64,000 nucleotides of DNA from Streptomyces exfoliatus. GTDB taxonomy: Bacteria; Actinomycetota; Actinomycetes; Streptomycetales; Streptomycetaceae. The translations under genes were made by a program, and so were the position numbers. The first letter of the stretch is position 1. Each line of letters opens with the position of its first letter. The notes below the pieces were generated by a model, which saw only the letters and a list, made by a program, of their open reading frames with translations, did not search any database and was not told the origin of the DNA. Where the stretch lies: contig NZ_JNZP01000021.1 of assembly GCF_000725545.1 (NCBI RefSeq), positions 1 through 64,000 of the forward strand. Reading direction: 5' to 3'. This document shows positions 7,778-15,056 of this stretch, piece by piece.

Positions 7778-9520
7778 TCAGCCCGCCGCGGAGCCGGTGG
7801 TGTCGAGGAGCTTCTTGTACCAGTCGCGCAGCTGGTCCCCGCCCTTGGTCTTCCACTCGGAGACTGCCTGCTGCATGTCGGAGACCTTCTTGCGGCCGCG
7901 GACGATGTCCTTCTCCAGCTGCTCGAAGTCGTTCATGAGGCCGGTCCACTGGGAGGGCTCGGTGATGGTCATCCCGTAGAAGGAGGTCTTGGAGGTGAGG
8001 GCGCCCATGCGCTGCTGCCACTCGACCATGGCCCGGGTGACCTCGGGGGTGTCGGGGTGGGCCACGTAGGGGGCGGGGCTGGCGACGAACAGCCAGGAGC
8101 TGCTGACCTCCTGGTTGCCCTGGTCGGTCTTGACCGGCAGGCCGTCCTTGACGGTGTGGTGGACGCCTTCGACGCCGTAGTCGGTGAGCATCCGCTCCTT
8201 GGTGCCGTAGGGGGCGGCGGTGAAGTCGGCGACGGCGAGGGCGTCCTCGATCACGGCCTTGGAGCTGCCCTTCTTCACGAAGGCCCAGATGTTCGCGGGG
8301 TTGGTGGCCCAGAGCTTCGGCGCGCCTCCGGCGTGGCCGGGGATGTCCATCGCGGCCATGGCGAACTTCGGGTTCTGCGCGGCCTGTTCGGATGTCTTGG
8401 CGTACCAGTGGGAGAGGTCGTTGTTGTAGATGAGGCACTGTCCGGCGGTGAAGCGGAGGCTGGTGTCGCCCTGGTTCTGGGTCTTCTCGTCGGGGTGGAC
8501 GACTCCGGCGTCGTAGAGCTTGCGGGTCCACTCCAGGGCTTCGAGGTACTCGGGGGTCTCGATGCGGTTGACCAGCTTGCCGTCGACCAGGTGCCAGCCG
8601 AGTGCCTTGTCGCTGCCGGGGAACACGCCGAACATGTTGTAGGCGGTCCACGTCATGTCGCCGCAGGCCCACACCTTCGCCCTGGCGCTGGTGATCTCCT
8701 TCGCGAGGGCGAGGAACTCGTCCGCGCTCTTGGGGAGTTGCCAGCCCTTCGCGTCGAAGAGGTCCTTGCGGTAGAAGGGCGCGATGTTCGTGACGTACGA
8801 GGCGGGCATGGGCAGGCCGCGCAGCTTGCCGCCGAATATCGAGCGTTGCCAGGCGTCGGTGGGGATCGCCGCGAGGTTGGGGTAGGCCTTGACCTTGTCG
8901 CCGGAGAGGTACGGGCCGAGGTCCTCGAACTTGGCGTTGACGGCGCTCGGGATCTTGCCGCCGAGGTTCCAGCCGGGGACGACCACCACGTCGGGTATCT
9001 CGCTGGAGGCGAGGACGGCGCCGAGCTTCTGGTCGTAGACGTTGCCGTCCTGGTTCTGCCAGGTGGCGCGGACGCCGATGGCCTCGTTCATGGCCTTGTA
9101 GTACGGGTTGTCGGGGGCGGGCGGGGGTCCCCAGAACGGGGCCATGATGGTGAGGGCGCCGCCCTTGCCGCGCTTCTCGGCGACGGAGGCCTTGAGTCCG
9201 GCGCTCGGGATGGCGCGGGTGAAGCCGGCCGCCGAGCCGTTCTTCGGTGCGATGTCGGGGGTGACGACGGTGCTCGCGACGAAGGCGGGGAGCAGCTTCG
9301 CCGCGTCCTTGCCGGTGGTGGTGCCGTCCTTCTTCCCGGAGTCCGCGCCACCGCCGCAGGCCGCGAGGAGCGGCGCGCCGCCGGCGACCGCGAGGGCGAC
9401 GGCGGTGGTGGAGGCGAGGAAGCCCCTTCGACTCTGCCCGGAGTCGCTCCCGCCCGGGGCGGAACCGCTCCCGTTCGGGGCGGTTCTCCGGGAGTCCGTG
9501 GAGACGGCGTTCGGCGTCAT
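7778..9520 (-). CDS. Extracellular sugar-binding lipoprotein, LplA/YtcQ type
   Basis: A 580-residue solute-binding protein. The N-terminus has a Tat motif (QSRRGFLAS), a hydrophobic stretch and the lipobox LLAAC, so the mature protein is exported folded and anchored by lipid. It is long for an ABC sugar receptor, as usual in the LplA/YtcQ group that binds oligosaccharides. It is the first gene of the importer operon; a GAAGGG ribosome site precedes the ATG by 9 nt. The perfect LacI palindrome at 9631-9646 lies about 110 bp upstream, indicating repression in the absence of substrate. Confidence 0.9.
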   Translation of the reverse strand: MTPNAVSTDSRRTAPNGSGSAPGGSDSGQSRRGFLASTTAVALAVAGGAPLLAACGGGADSGKKDGTTTGKDAAKLLPAFVASTVVTPDIAPKNGSAAGFTRAIPSAGLKASVAEKRGKGGALTIMAPFWGPPPAPDNPYYKAMNEAIGVRATWQNQDGNVYDQKLGAVLASSEIPDVVVVPGWNLGGKIPSAVNAKFEDLGPYLSGDKVKAYPNLAAIPTDAWQRSIFGGKLRGLPMPASYVTNIAPFYRKDLFDAKGWQLPKSADEFLALAKEITSARAKVWACGDMTWTAYNMFGVFPGSDKALGWHLVDGKLVNRIETPEYLEALEWTRKLYDAGVVHPDEKTQNQGDTSLRFTAGQCLIYNNDLSHWYAKTSEQAAQNPKFAMAAMDIPGHAGGAPKLWATNPANIWAFVKKGSSKAVIEDALAVADFTAAPYGTKERMLTDYGVEGVHHTVKDGLPVKTDQGNQEVSSSWLFVASPAPYVAHPDTPEVTRAMVEWQQRMGALTSKTSFYGMTITEPSQWTGLMNDFEQLEKDIVRGRKKVSDMQQAVSEWKTKGGDQLRDWYKKLLDTTGSAAG

Positions 9521-9630
9521 TGCGTCAACCCTTCATGGCACACGCCAGGACATACGGCGACCGTGAGGCCGGCCGGCTGCGGTGGTGGAGGTGGTGCGGG
9601 CGGGGCGGTGCCCCGGCGCCGTCGACAAAG

Positions 9631-9646
9631 GTCGAAGCGCTTCGAC
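9631..9646. promoter_or_regulatory. LacI operator GTCGAAGCGCTTCGAC
   Basis: A perfect 16-bp palindrome, the longest of its class in the window, about 110 bp upstream of the binding-lipoprotein start on the minus strand. It shares the TCGAAGCGCTTCGA core with the sites at 2187 and 9812. Confidence 0.75.
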
Positions 9647-9811
9647 ATTGCTGTGAGGTTAAGTGAACGTCACAGGCGCGGCAAGGGTCGTTCGCAAGAA
9701 ATCCGGCGGTTACCCAACGAAGACCTCCTCCCCCAAGGGTCCCGAAATGGCCCGCCGGTGACGGGGTGCCCGCCTCCCACACCTTGACACCCGCTGCTTG
9801 CGACCTGAGCA

Positions 9812-9825
9812 TCGAAGCGCTTCGA
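9812..9825. promoter_or_regulatory. LacI operator TCGAAGCGCTTCGA
   Basis: A perfect 14-bp palindrome 48 bp upstream of the GH3 GTG start, placed just after a candidate promoter (TTGACA at 9784). Its position is suited to roadblock or promoter-occlusion repression of GH3. Confidence 0.75.
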
Positions 9826-9873
9826 ACCGCTTGCCCTGAAGACTTCCGTTCCCCACTGCCAAGGGACCCGCAC

Positions 9874-12801
9874 GTGACCCCGCAACCGCCGCCCTTCCGC
9901 GACCCGGCCCTCCCCGTCGACCGGCGCGTCGACGACCTGCTCGACCGGCTCACCGCCGACGAACGCCTGGCCCTGCTGCACCAGTTCACGCCCGCCGTCG
10001 ACCGGCTCGGCCTGGCCGCCTTCCGCACCGGCCAGGAGGCCCTGCACGGCGTCGCCTGGATGGGTCCCGCGACCGTGTTCCCGCAGGCCGTGGGACTGGG
10101 GGCGACCTGGCACCCGGAACTGGTGCGCCGGGTGGGCGAGGCGGTGTCGCGAGAGGTCCGGGCCCTGCGGGCCAAGGACGACCGGGGCGGCCTCAACGTC
10201 TGGGCGCCGACGGTGAACCTGCTGCGCAACCCGCTGTGGGGGCGCGGTGAGGAGGGATACGCGGAGGACCCCGCGCTGACCTCCGCCATCGCCACCGCGT
10301 TCACGCGCGGGCTGCGCGGCGACCATCCCGTGTACTGGCGCACCGCACCCGTGCTGAAGCACTGGCTCGCGCACAACAACGAGACCGCGCGGGACACCTC
10401 CTCGGCGTCCGTACGGCCCCGGGTGCTGCACGAGTACGACCTGCGGGCCTTCCGCGGCCCCGTCGAGGCGGGCGCGGTGGCCGGGGTGATGCCCGCGTAC
10501 AACCTCGTCAACGGCCGTCCGAACCACCTCTCCCCGTATCTGGAGGACACGCTGCGGGCCTGGACGGACCAGGAGCTGCTCGTCTGCTCGGACGCGGGCG
10601 CGCCGTCCAACCTGGTGGAGCCGCAGGGGTACTTCGCCACCCACGAGGAGGCGGTGGCGGCGGCGCTGCGCGCCGGTGTCGACTCCTTCACCGACCACGG
10701 CACGGACGCCTCGGTCATCCTGGGGCGGCTGCGCGGGGCGCTGAGTCGCGGTCTGATCGGCCCCGAGGACGTGGAGCGGGCGGCGCGGCGGCAGTTGACC
10801 GTGCGGTGCCTGCTCGGCGAGTTCGATCCGGAGGGCGGTCCGTACGCGGACGAGACCCGGTTCGACACCGCCGAGCACCGGGAGCTGGCCCGCGAGGCGG
10901 CGGAGGCGGCGGTCGTCCTGCTCGCCAACGAGCCGCAGGCCGGGGAGGGCCCGCTGCTGCCGCTCGGCGAGCCGGAGCGGATCGCCGTGGTCGGACTGCT
11001 CGGCGACGCCTGCAAGCTGGACTGGTACAGCGGAGCGCTGCTGCACCGGTCCTCGCCGCTCGACGGACTGCGGGAACGGTTCGGCGCGGACCGGGTGACC
11101 TTCGCCGAGGGGGTGGACCGGATCCGGCTGCGCACCGCCTCCGGCGCCCTGCTGCGGGTGCCGGACGGCGGGCCCGCGGACACGGCGCGGGCGGCAGGGG
11201 CCGCGCTCGACCCGGCGCTGCTCGCCGGTCGCACCGACCTTCCGCCGCTCACCGCCGACGCCGAGGGCTCGGAACTCGCCCTGGTCGACTGGGGCGACGG
11301 GGTGCTGACCCTGCGTGCCCCCGACGGCCGGTACCTGTCGGTCGCCGAGGACGGGTTCGTCCGTGCCTCGGCGGAGGAGCCCGGCGGCTGGGTGGTCCAG
11401 GAGACCTTCCGGCTCGAAGCCGCGGGGAGCGACGGGCGCGACGGCGACGACAGGGCGGACGGGGCTCAGGGGTCTCACGGAACTCGCCGGTCCCACGGTG
11501 ACGGGCACCTCCTTCTGCACCTGGGGTCGGGTGGCTACGTCTCTGTCGCCGCCGACGGCGTGAAGGTTGCCGCCGATCGCGAATCCGCCGAGGTCTTCTC
11601 GGTCGAGACCGTCGAGCGCGGCGAGGAAGCGGTCGCCCGGGCCGCCGCGGCGGCGGACGTGGTGGTGGTCGTCGCCGGGAACGACCCGCACATCAACGGG
11701 CGGGAGACCGAGGACCGTACGACGCTCGCGCTGCCCGCCCACCAGGACCGGCTGTGGCGGGCCGCGCACGCGGCGAACCCGCGTACCGTCCTCGTCCTCG
11801 TCTCGTCCTACCCGTACGCGGTCCCGGACGCCGCCGCGGCGCTTCCCGCCCTGCTGTGGACCGCGCACGGCGGGCAGGCGGCGGGCACGGCGCTCGCCCG
11901 GGTCCTGGCCGGTGACGTCTCCCCCGCCGGGCGGCTCCCGCAGACCTGGTACGCGGCGGACGCGGATCTGCCGGACCTCCTCGACTACGACGTGATCGGC
12001 GGACGCCAGACCTATCTGTACTTCGACGGGACGCCGCTCTTCCCCTTCGGCCACGGCCTGTCGTACACGACCTTCGACTACGAGGAGCTGACGGCGGCGG
12101 TCGACGGGGAGACCGTACGGCTCTCCTGCACTGTGACCAACACCGGCGCCGTCGCCTCGGACGAGGTGGCCCAGGTGTACGCGCGCGCCGTGGCGCCCTC
12201 CGTGCCGCGCCCGCACCGCGAGCTGGTCGCCCACGAGCGGGTACGGCTCGCGCCGGGCGCGTCGGCCACGCTCTCCTTCGAGGTGCCGGTGTCGGCACTC
12301 GGGTTCTGGGACGTCGCCCGCGGCCGGTGGACGGTGGAGCCGGGCGCGTACGAGTTCCAGGCGGGCGCGTCGAGCGCCGACATCCGGCGTACGGTCCGCG
12401 TCGAGACGGCGGGCGGAGCGCCGGGCCCGCGCCCGGTCCTCGTGGCGGGGCTTTCCGCGGCCGACTACGACGAGCAGTCCGGCACCGTGATCGTGGACCG
12501 CACGAAGGTCTCGGGCGACGCGGTGACACCGGCGGACCCGGCGGAGGACGGCACGCTGGTCTACCGTTCCTGCGACTTCGCCGGCGGCGGCTCCGGGGCG
12601 ACGGTGACGGTCGCCGGCGAGGGCACGGTGGACCTGTCCCTCGCCGACGGCACGCCGCTCGCCCGCGTCGAGGTCCCGCCGACGGGCGGACCGTACGCCT
12701 ACACCACCCTCGGGGTCCCGCTCCTCCTCCAGGGCGTGGTGGACCTCCACATCGCCCTGCGCGGCCCCCTGCGCCTCGCGCACCTCGGCTTCACCGGCTG
12801 A
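9874..12801 (+). CDS. GH3 beta-glycosidase with inserted fascin-like module and C-terminal CBM6-like domain
   Basis: A 975-residue intracellular GH3 enzyme (no signal peptide), probably beta-glucosidase or beta-xylosidase. The catalytic nucleophile is Asp240 in LLVCSDAGAP. Between about residues 425 and 575 the second domain is interrupted by a module with two related strands, LTLRAPDGRYLSVAEDG and LLHLGSGGYVSVAADG, that look like fascin or beta-trefoil repeats. A fibronectin-III-like domain follows (about 735-840) and the last 110 residues resemble CBM6. The GTG at 9874 was chosen for its AAGGGA ribosome site and because the longer frame would include the operator at 9812. It is divergent from the GH95 importer operon and probably shares its regulator. 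Confidence 0.85.
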   Translation: MTPQPPPFRDPALPVDRRVDDLLDRLTADERLALLHQFTPAVDRLGLAAFRTGQEALHGVAWMGPATVFPQAVGLGATWHPELVRRVGEAVSREVRALRAKDDRGGLNVWAPTVNLLRNPLWGRGEEGYAEDPALTSAIATAFTRGLRGDHPVYWRTAPVLKHWLAHNNETARDTSSASVRPRVLHEYDLRAFRGPVEAGAVAGVMPAYNLVNGRPNHLSPYLEDTLRAWTDQELLVCSDAGAPSNLVEPQGYFATHEEAVAAALRAGVDSFTDHGTDASVILGRLRGALSRGLIGPEDVERAARRQLTVRCLLGEFDPEGGPYADETRFDTAEHRELAREAAEAAVVLLANEPQAGEGPLLPLGEPERIAVVGLLGDACKLDWYSGALLHRSSPLDGLRERFGADRVTFAEGVDRIRLRTASGALLRVPDGGPADTARAAGAALDPALLAGRTDLPPLTADAEGSELALVDWGDGVLTLRAPDGRYLSVAEDGFVRASAEEPGGWVVQETFRLEAAGSDGRDGDDRADGAQGSHGTRRSHGDGHLLLHLGSGGYVSVAADGVKVAADRESAEVFSVETVERGEEAVARAAAAADVVVVVAGNDPHINGRETEDRTTLALPAHQDRLWRAAHAANPRTVLVLVSSYPYAVPDAAAALPALLWTAHGGQAAGTALARVLAGDVSPAGRLPQTWYAADADLPDLLDYDVIGGRQTYLYFDGTPLFPFGHGLSYTTFDYEELTAAVDGETVRLSCTVTNTGAVASDEVAQVYARAVAPSVPRPHRELVAHERVRLAPGASATLSFEVPVSALGFWDVARGRWTVEPGAYEFQAGASSADIRRTVRVETAGGAPGPRPVLVAGLSAADYDEQSGTVIVDRTKVSGDAVTPADPAEDGTLVYRSCDFAGGGSGATVTVAGEGTVDLSLADGTPLARVEVPPTGGPYAYTTLGVPLLLQGVVDLHIALRGPLRLAHLGFTG

Positions 12802-12818
12802 GGACCGGCCGCGACAGC

Positions 12819-12860
12819 GCCGGGAGCCCGGCCCCGAGCGTTCGGGGCCGGGCTCCCGGC
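12819..12860. terminator. Bidirectional terminator hairpin, 19-bp stem
   Basis: Perfect 19-bp inverted repeat (arms 12819-12837 and 12842-12860) with loop GCGT, between the convergent GH3 and PPOX-family genes. It is the longest perfect terminator stem in the window and would stop transcription from both sides; no U-tract follows, as is common in Streptomyces. Confidence 0.85.
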
Positions 12861-12888
12861 ATGCCCCGGGGCTGGTGCCGCCCCGGCC

Positions 12889-13347
12889 TCAGACCGCCCA
12901 CACCCCGTCCCGCATGAGACGCCGTCCGACGAGTTCGGGCTCCTCGTGCCAGGCCTCCACCGAGGTGGGGCGGACCCGGAACCAGACGTACGAGGGGCCC
13001 GACTTCCGGGGGTCCCACTTCGACTTCTCGGCGAACTCCTCGATCGCCGGGGCCGGGACGTCCTCGTGGGAGAGGGTCGTCACCTCGCCGTCGATCAGGA
13101 CGACGTCCCGGGTGTGCCCGAACGCGAGCCGCGCCCGTCCTCCGGTGCCGAGGTTGCGTCCGGTGGGGTTCGTCAGCCGGGTGCAGAGCCAGATGTGCGC
13201 GCCGTCCCAGGAGAAGGCCAGCGGTACCAGGTACGGCGTCCCGTCGTCGCCCGCGGAGGCCACCCAGATGTCCACCTCTTCGGCCAGACGTGCGAGTACG
13301 TCCTTCTTGCGCTGTTCCGGACTTCGGATCGCTCGAGTGTGCGTCAT
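12889..13347 (-). CDS. PPOX-family F420/FMN-dependent oxidoreductase
   Basis: A 152-residue split-barrel flavin- or F420-binding protein of the pyridoxamine 5'-phosphate oxidase superfamily. The early DIWVASAGDDGTPYLVPL and GAHIWLCT strands are typical. Its reaction is unknown. The start ATG at 13347 lies only 7 nt after a TAGGGT -10 element (13355-13360 on this strand), so the mRNA is probably leaderless. It stands alone and its role is not obviously connected with the sugar genes around it. Confidence 0.85.
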   Translation of the reverse strand: MTHTRAIRSPEQRKKDVLARLAEEVDIWVASAGDDGTPYLVPLAFSWDGAHIWLCTRLTNPTGRNLGTGGRARLAFGHTRDVVLIDGEVTTLSHEDVPAPAIEEFAEKSKWDPRKSGPSYVWFRVRPTSVEAWHEEPELVGRRLMRDGVWAV

Positions 13348-13389
13348 GGCTCAGACCCTACGGCCGCACACCCCGCCCCCAAGGCCGTA

Positions 13390-13404
13390 GAAAACGCTTG
13401 CTGG
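13390..13404. promoter_or_regulatory. LacI-type operator variant GAAAACGCTTGC before gntR
   Basis: The 15-nt stretch differs by one base from the operator at 43806-43820 (GAAAGCGCTTGCTGG) in front of the second importer. It ends 5 bp before the -35 element of the gntR promoter. This would place the GntR/pentonate operon in the LacI network as well. Confidence 0.5.
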
Positions 13405-13409
13405 AAGCA

Positions 13410-13438
13410 TTGACGAAACACGAACGCCCCCATAGCTT
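13410..13438 (+). promoter_or_regulatory. Promoter of gntR operon (TTGACG-N17-TAGCTT)
   Basis: A -35 TTGACG (13410-13415) and -10 TAGCTT (13433-13438) with ideal 17-bp spacing. Transcription should start near 13445, giving a leader of about 55 nt before the gntR ATG that contains the TCATATATGA palindrome. Confidence 0.7.
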
Positions 13439-13460
13439 CATGCCCGTTGCACTTCGTACG

Positions 13461-13470
13461 TCATATATGA
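13461..13470. promoter_or_regulatory. Candidate GntR operator TCATATATGA
   Basis: A perfect 10-bp AT-rich palindrome, conspicuous in this GC-rich DNA, in the transcribed leader 30 bp before the gntR start. FCD-class GntR regulators commonly bind short palindromes of this kind next to their own genes. Confidence 0.5.
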
Positions 13471-13500
13471 GACGCGATACATGAGATCTGAGAGTGCGCC

Positions 13501-14151
13501 ATGGCCTTCGCCCCCAGCCCCATCCCCTCCAGGACCCAGTACGTCCTGGAAGCGATCAAGCACGACATCCTCACCGGGGGACTCAGACCCGGGCAGGCGC
13601 TCGTGGAGACCGAACTGGCCGCGCGGTTCGGGGTGTCGAAGACCCCCGTCCGCGAGGCGCTCAAGACCCTCGCGGGCAGCGGTCTCGTGGTGATGAGCCA
13701 GTACAAGGGCGTCACGGTCCGGATGGTCGACGCGGACATGGCCCGCGCCGTCTACGACGTGCGGCTGCTCCTCGAACCCGAGGCGGTGCGCCGCGCCGTC
13801 GGCTCCGGGGCCCCGCTCGACGCGGCGCACGAGGCGCTGCGCCGGGCGGCCGGCGCCGAGGACCCGGCCGAACGGTCCCTGGCCAACCGCGACTTCCACC
13901 GCGCGCTCTACCTGCCCTGCGGCAACCCGCTGCTCGGCCGGATGCTCGACGAGGTCCGCGACCAGGCCGCTCTGGTCTCCACGGTCGCCTGGGCCGCCGT
14001 TCCCTCCTGGGAGCGCGAGGCCGCGGAGCACGAGGAGATCCTGCGGCTCGCCGCCGCGCGCGACGTCGACGGAGCCGGCCGGGCCGTGCACGACCACATC
14101 GCCTCGTTCGTCGAGCGCGCCTTCCCCCACTCCCCCCTGGACAGCGAGTGA
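13501..14151 (+). CDS. GntR-family regulator, FadR/FCD subfamily
   Basis: A 216-residue regulator. The winged helix-turn-helix occupies about residues 15-75 (ETELAARFGVSKTPVREAL is the core), followed by an all-helical FCD ligand domain with metal-binding candidates in NRDFHRAL and EHEEILRLA. It precedes the aldolase-like gene by 2 nt and is the first gene of its operon. Members of this subfamily often sense sugar acids such as galactonate, glucarate or pentonates, which fits the two downstream dehydratases. It probably autoregulates through TCATATATGA at 13461. Confidence 0.92.
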   Translation: MAFAPSPIPSRTQYVLEAIKHDILTGGLRPGQALVETELAARFGVSKTPVREALKTLAGSGLVVMSQYKGVTVRMVDADMARAVYDVRLLLEPEAVRRAVGSGAPLDAAHEALRRAAGAEDPAERSLANRDFHRALYLPCGNPLLGRMLDEVRDQAALVSTVAWAAVPSWEREAAEHEEILRLAAARDVDGAGRAVHDHIASFVERAFPHSPLDSE

Positions 14152-14153
14152 GC

Positions 14154-15056
14154 ATGGAATTCGAGACCCTGAGGGCCGCCCTCGCCGACGTCGTGGCCAT
14201 CCCGGTCACCCCGTTCGCCGAGGACGGCTCCGTGGACACCGCCACGCACCGGGCGCTGCTGCGCCGGCTGCTCGACGGCGGGGTCCGCACCCTCACCCCG
14301 AACGGCAACACCGGAGAGTTCTACGCCCTCACCCCCGAGGAGCGCCGCCTCGTCACCGAGGTGACCGTCGAGGAGGCCGGCGACCGCGCCGCGATCCTGG
14401 TCGGCGTCGGCCACGACGTACCGACGGCGGTCGAGGCCGCCCGGCACGCCCGTTCCCTCGGCGCCCAGATGCTGATGGTCCACCAGCCCGTCCACCCGTA
14501 CGTCTCCGAGAGCGGCTGGGTCGCCTACCACCGGGCCATCGCCGAGGCCGTGCCGGAACTCGGCGTGGTCCCCTACATCCGCAACCCGCTGCTGAGCGGG
14601 GCCCGGCTCGCCGAGCTGGCCGACGACTGCCCCAACGTCATCGGCGTGAAGTACGCGGTGCCGGACGCGGCGCGGTTCGCCGGCTTCGCCCGGGACGCGG
14701 GCCTCGACCGGTTCGTGTGGGTCGCGGGCCTGGCCGAGCCGTACGCCCCCTCGTACTTCGCGAGCGGCGCCACCGGCTTCACGTCCGGACTCGTCAACGT
14801 CTCCCCCGCGCTCTCCCTGGAGATGCTGGGCGCGCTGCGGGCCGGCGACTACCGGGCCGCGATGAAGGTGTGGGAGCGGATCCGCCGCTTCGAGGAGCTG
14901 CGGGCGGCCAACTCGAGCGCCGACAACGTGACCGTCGTCAAGGAGGCCCTCGCCTCGCTCGGACTGTGCCGCCGTGACATCCGGCCGCCGAGCCGTGAAC
15001 TCCCCGAGAGCGACCGGGCCGAGGTCGCCGCGATAGCCGCCGGCTGGCCGGCATGA
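14154..15056 (+). CDS. DapA-family 2-keto-3-deoxy sugar-acid dehydratase/aldolase
   Basis: A 300-residue TIM-barrel Schiff-base enzyme. Lys166 (NVIGVKYAVP) is the Schiff-base lysine and Tyr141 (VVPYIRNP) the usual partner; the substrate loop reads TPNGNTGEF instead of the GTTGE of lysine-pathway DapA, so it is not DHDPS proper. With the adjoining IlvD/Edd dehydratase the best guess is L-2-keto-3-deoxyarabonate dehydratase, giving alpha-ketoglutaric semialdehyde; 5-keto-4-deoxyglucarate dehydratase or a KDG-type aldolase are alternatives. Its stop overlaps the next start as ATGA. Confidence 0.85.
   Translation: MEFETLRAALADVVAIPVTPFAEDGSVDTATHRALLRRLLDGGVRTLTPNGNTGEFYALTPEERRLVTEVTVEEAGDRAAILVGVGHDVPTAVEAARHARSLGAQMLMVHQPVHPYVSESGWVAYHRAIAEAVPELGVVPYIRNPLLSGARLAELADDCPNVIGVKYAVPDAARFAGFARDAGLDRFVWVAGLAEPYAPSYFASGATGFTSGLVNVSPALSLEMLGALRAGDYRAAMKVWERIRRFEELRAANSSADNVTVVKEALASLGLCRRDIRPPSRELPESDRAEVAAIAAGWPA

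Larger units (their letters stand above)
9521..9873. other. Divergent promoter region between importer operon and GH3
   Basis: This 353-bp gap holds no gene. It contains two LacI operators (9631-9646 and 9812-9825) spaced about 180 bp, one for each direction. A TTGACA element at 9784-9789 followed 17 nt later by GAGCAT is a possible GH3 promoter with the second operator just downstream. Reading the GH3 frame back to 9766 would place the operator inside coding DNA, which argues for the later start. Confidence 0.6.

Noticed and set aside
9766..9873. N-terminal extension of GH3 from the GTG at 9766
   Set aside because: It would place the perfect operator at 9812 inside coding sequence, and a ribosome site precedes the GTG at 9874.
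9670..12783. Minus-strand open frame of 1037 codons opposite GH3
   Set aside because: Typical high-GC antisense frame with no recognisable domain; the plus-strand GH3 has complete catalytic motifs.
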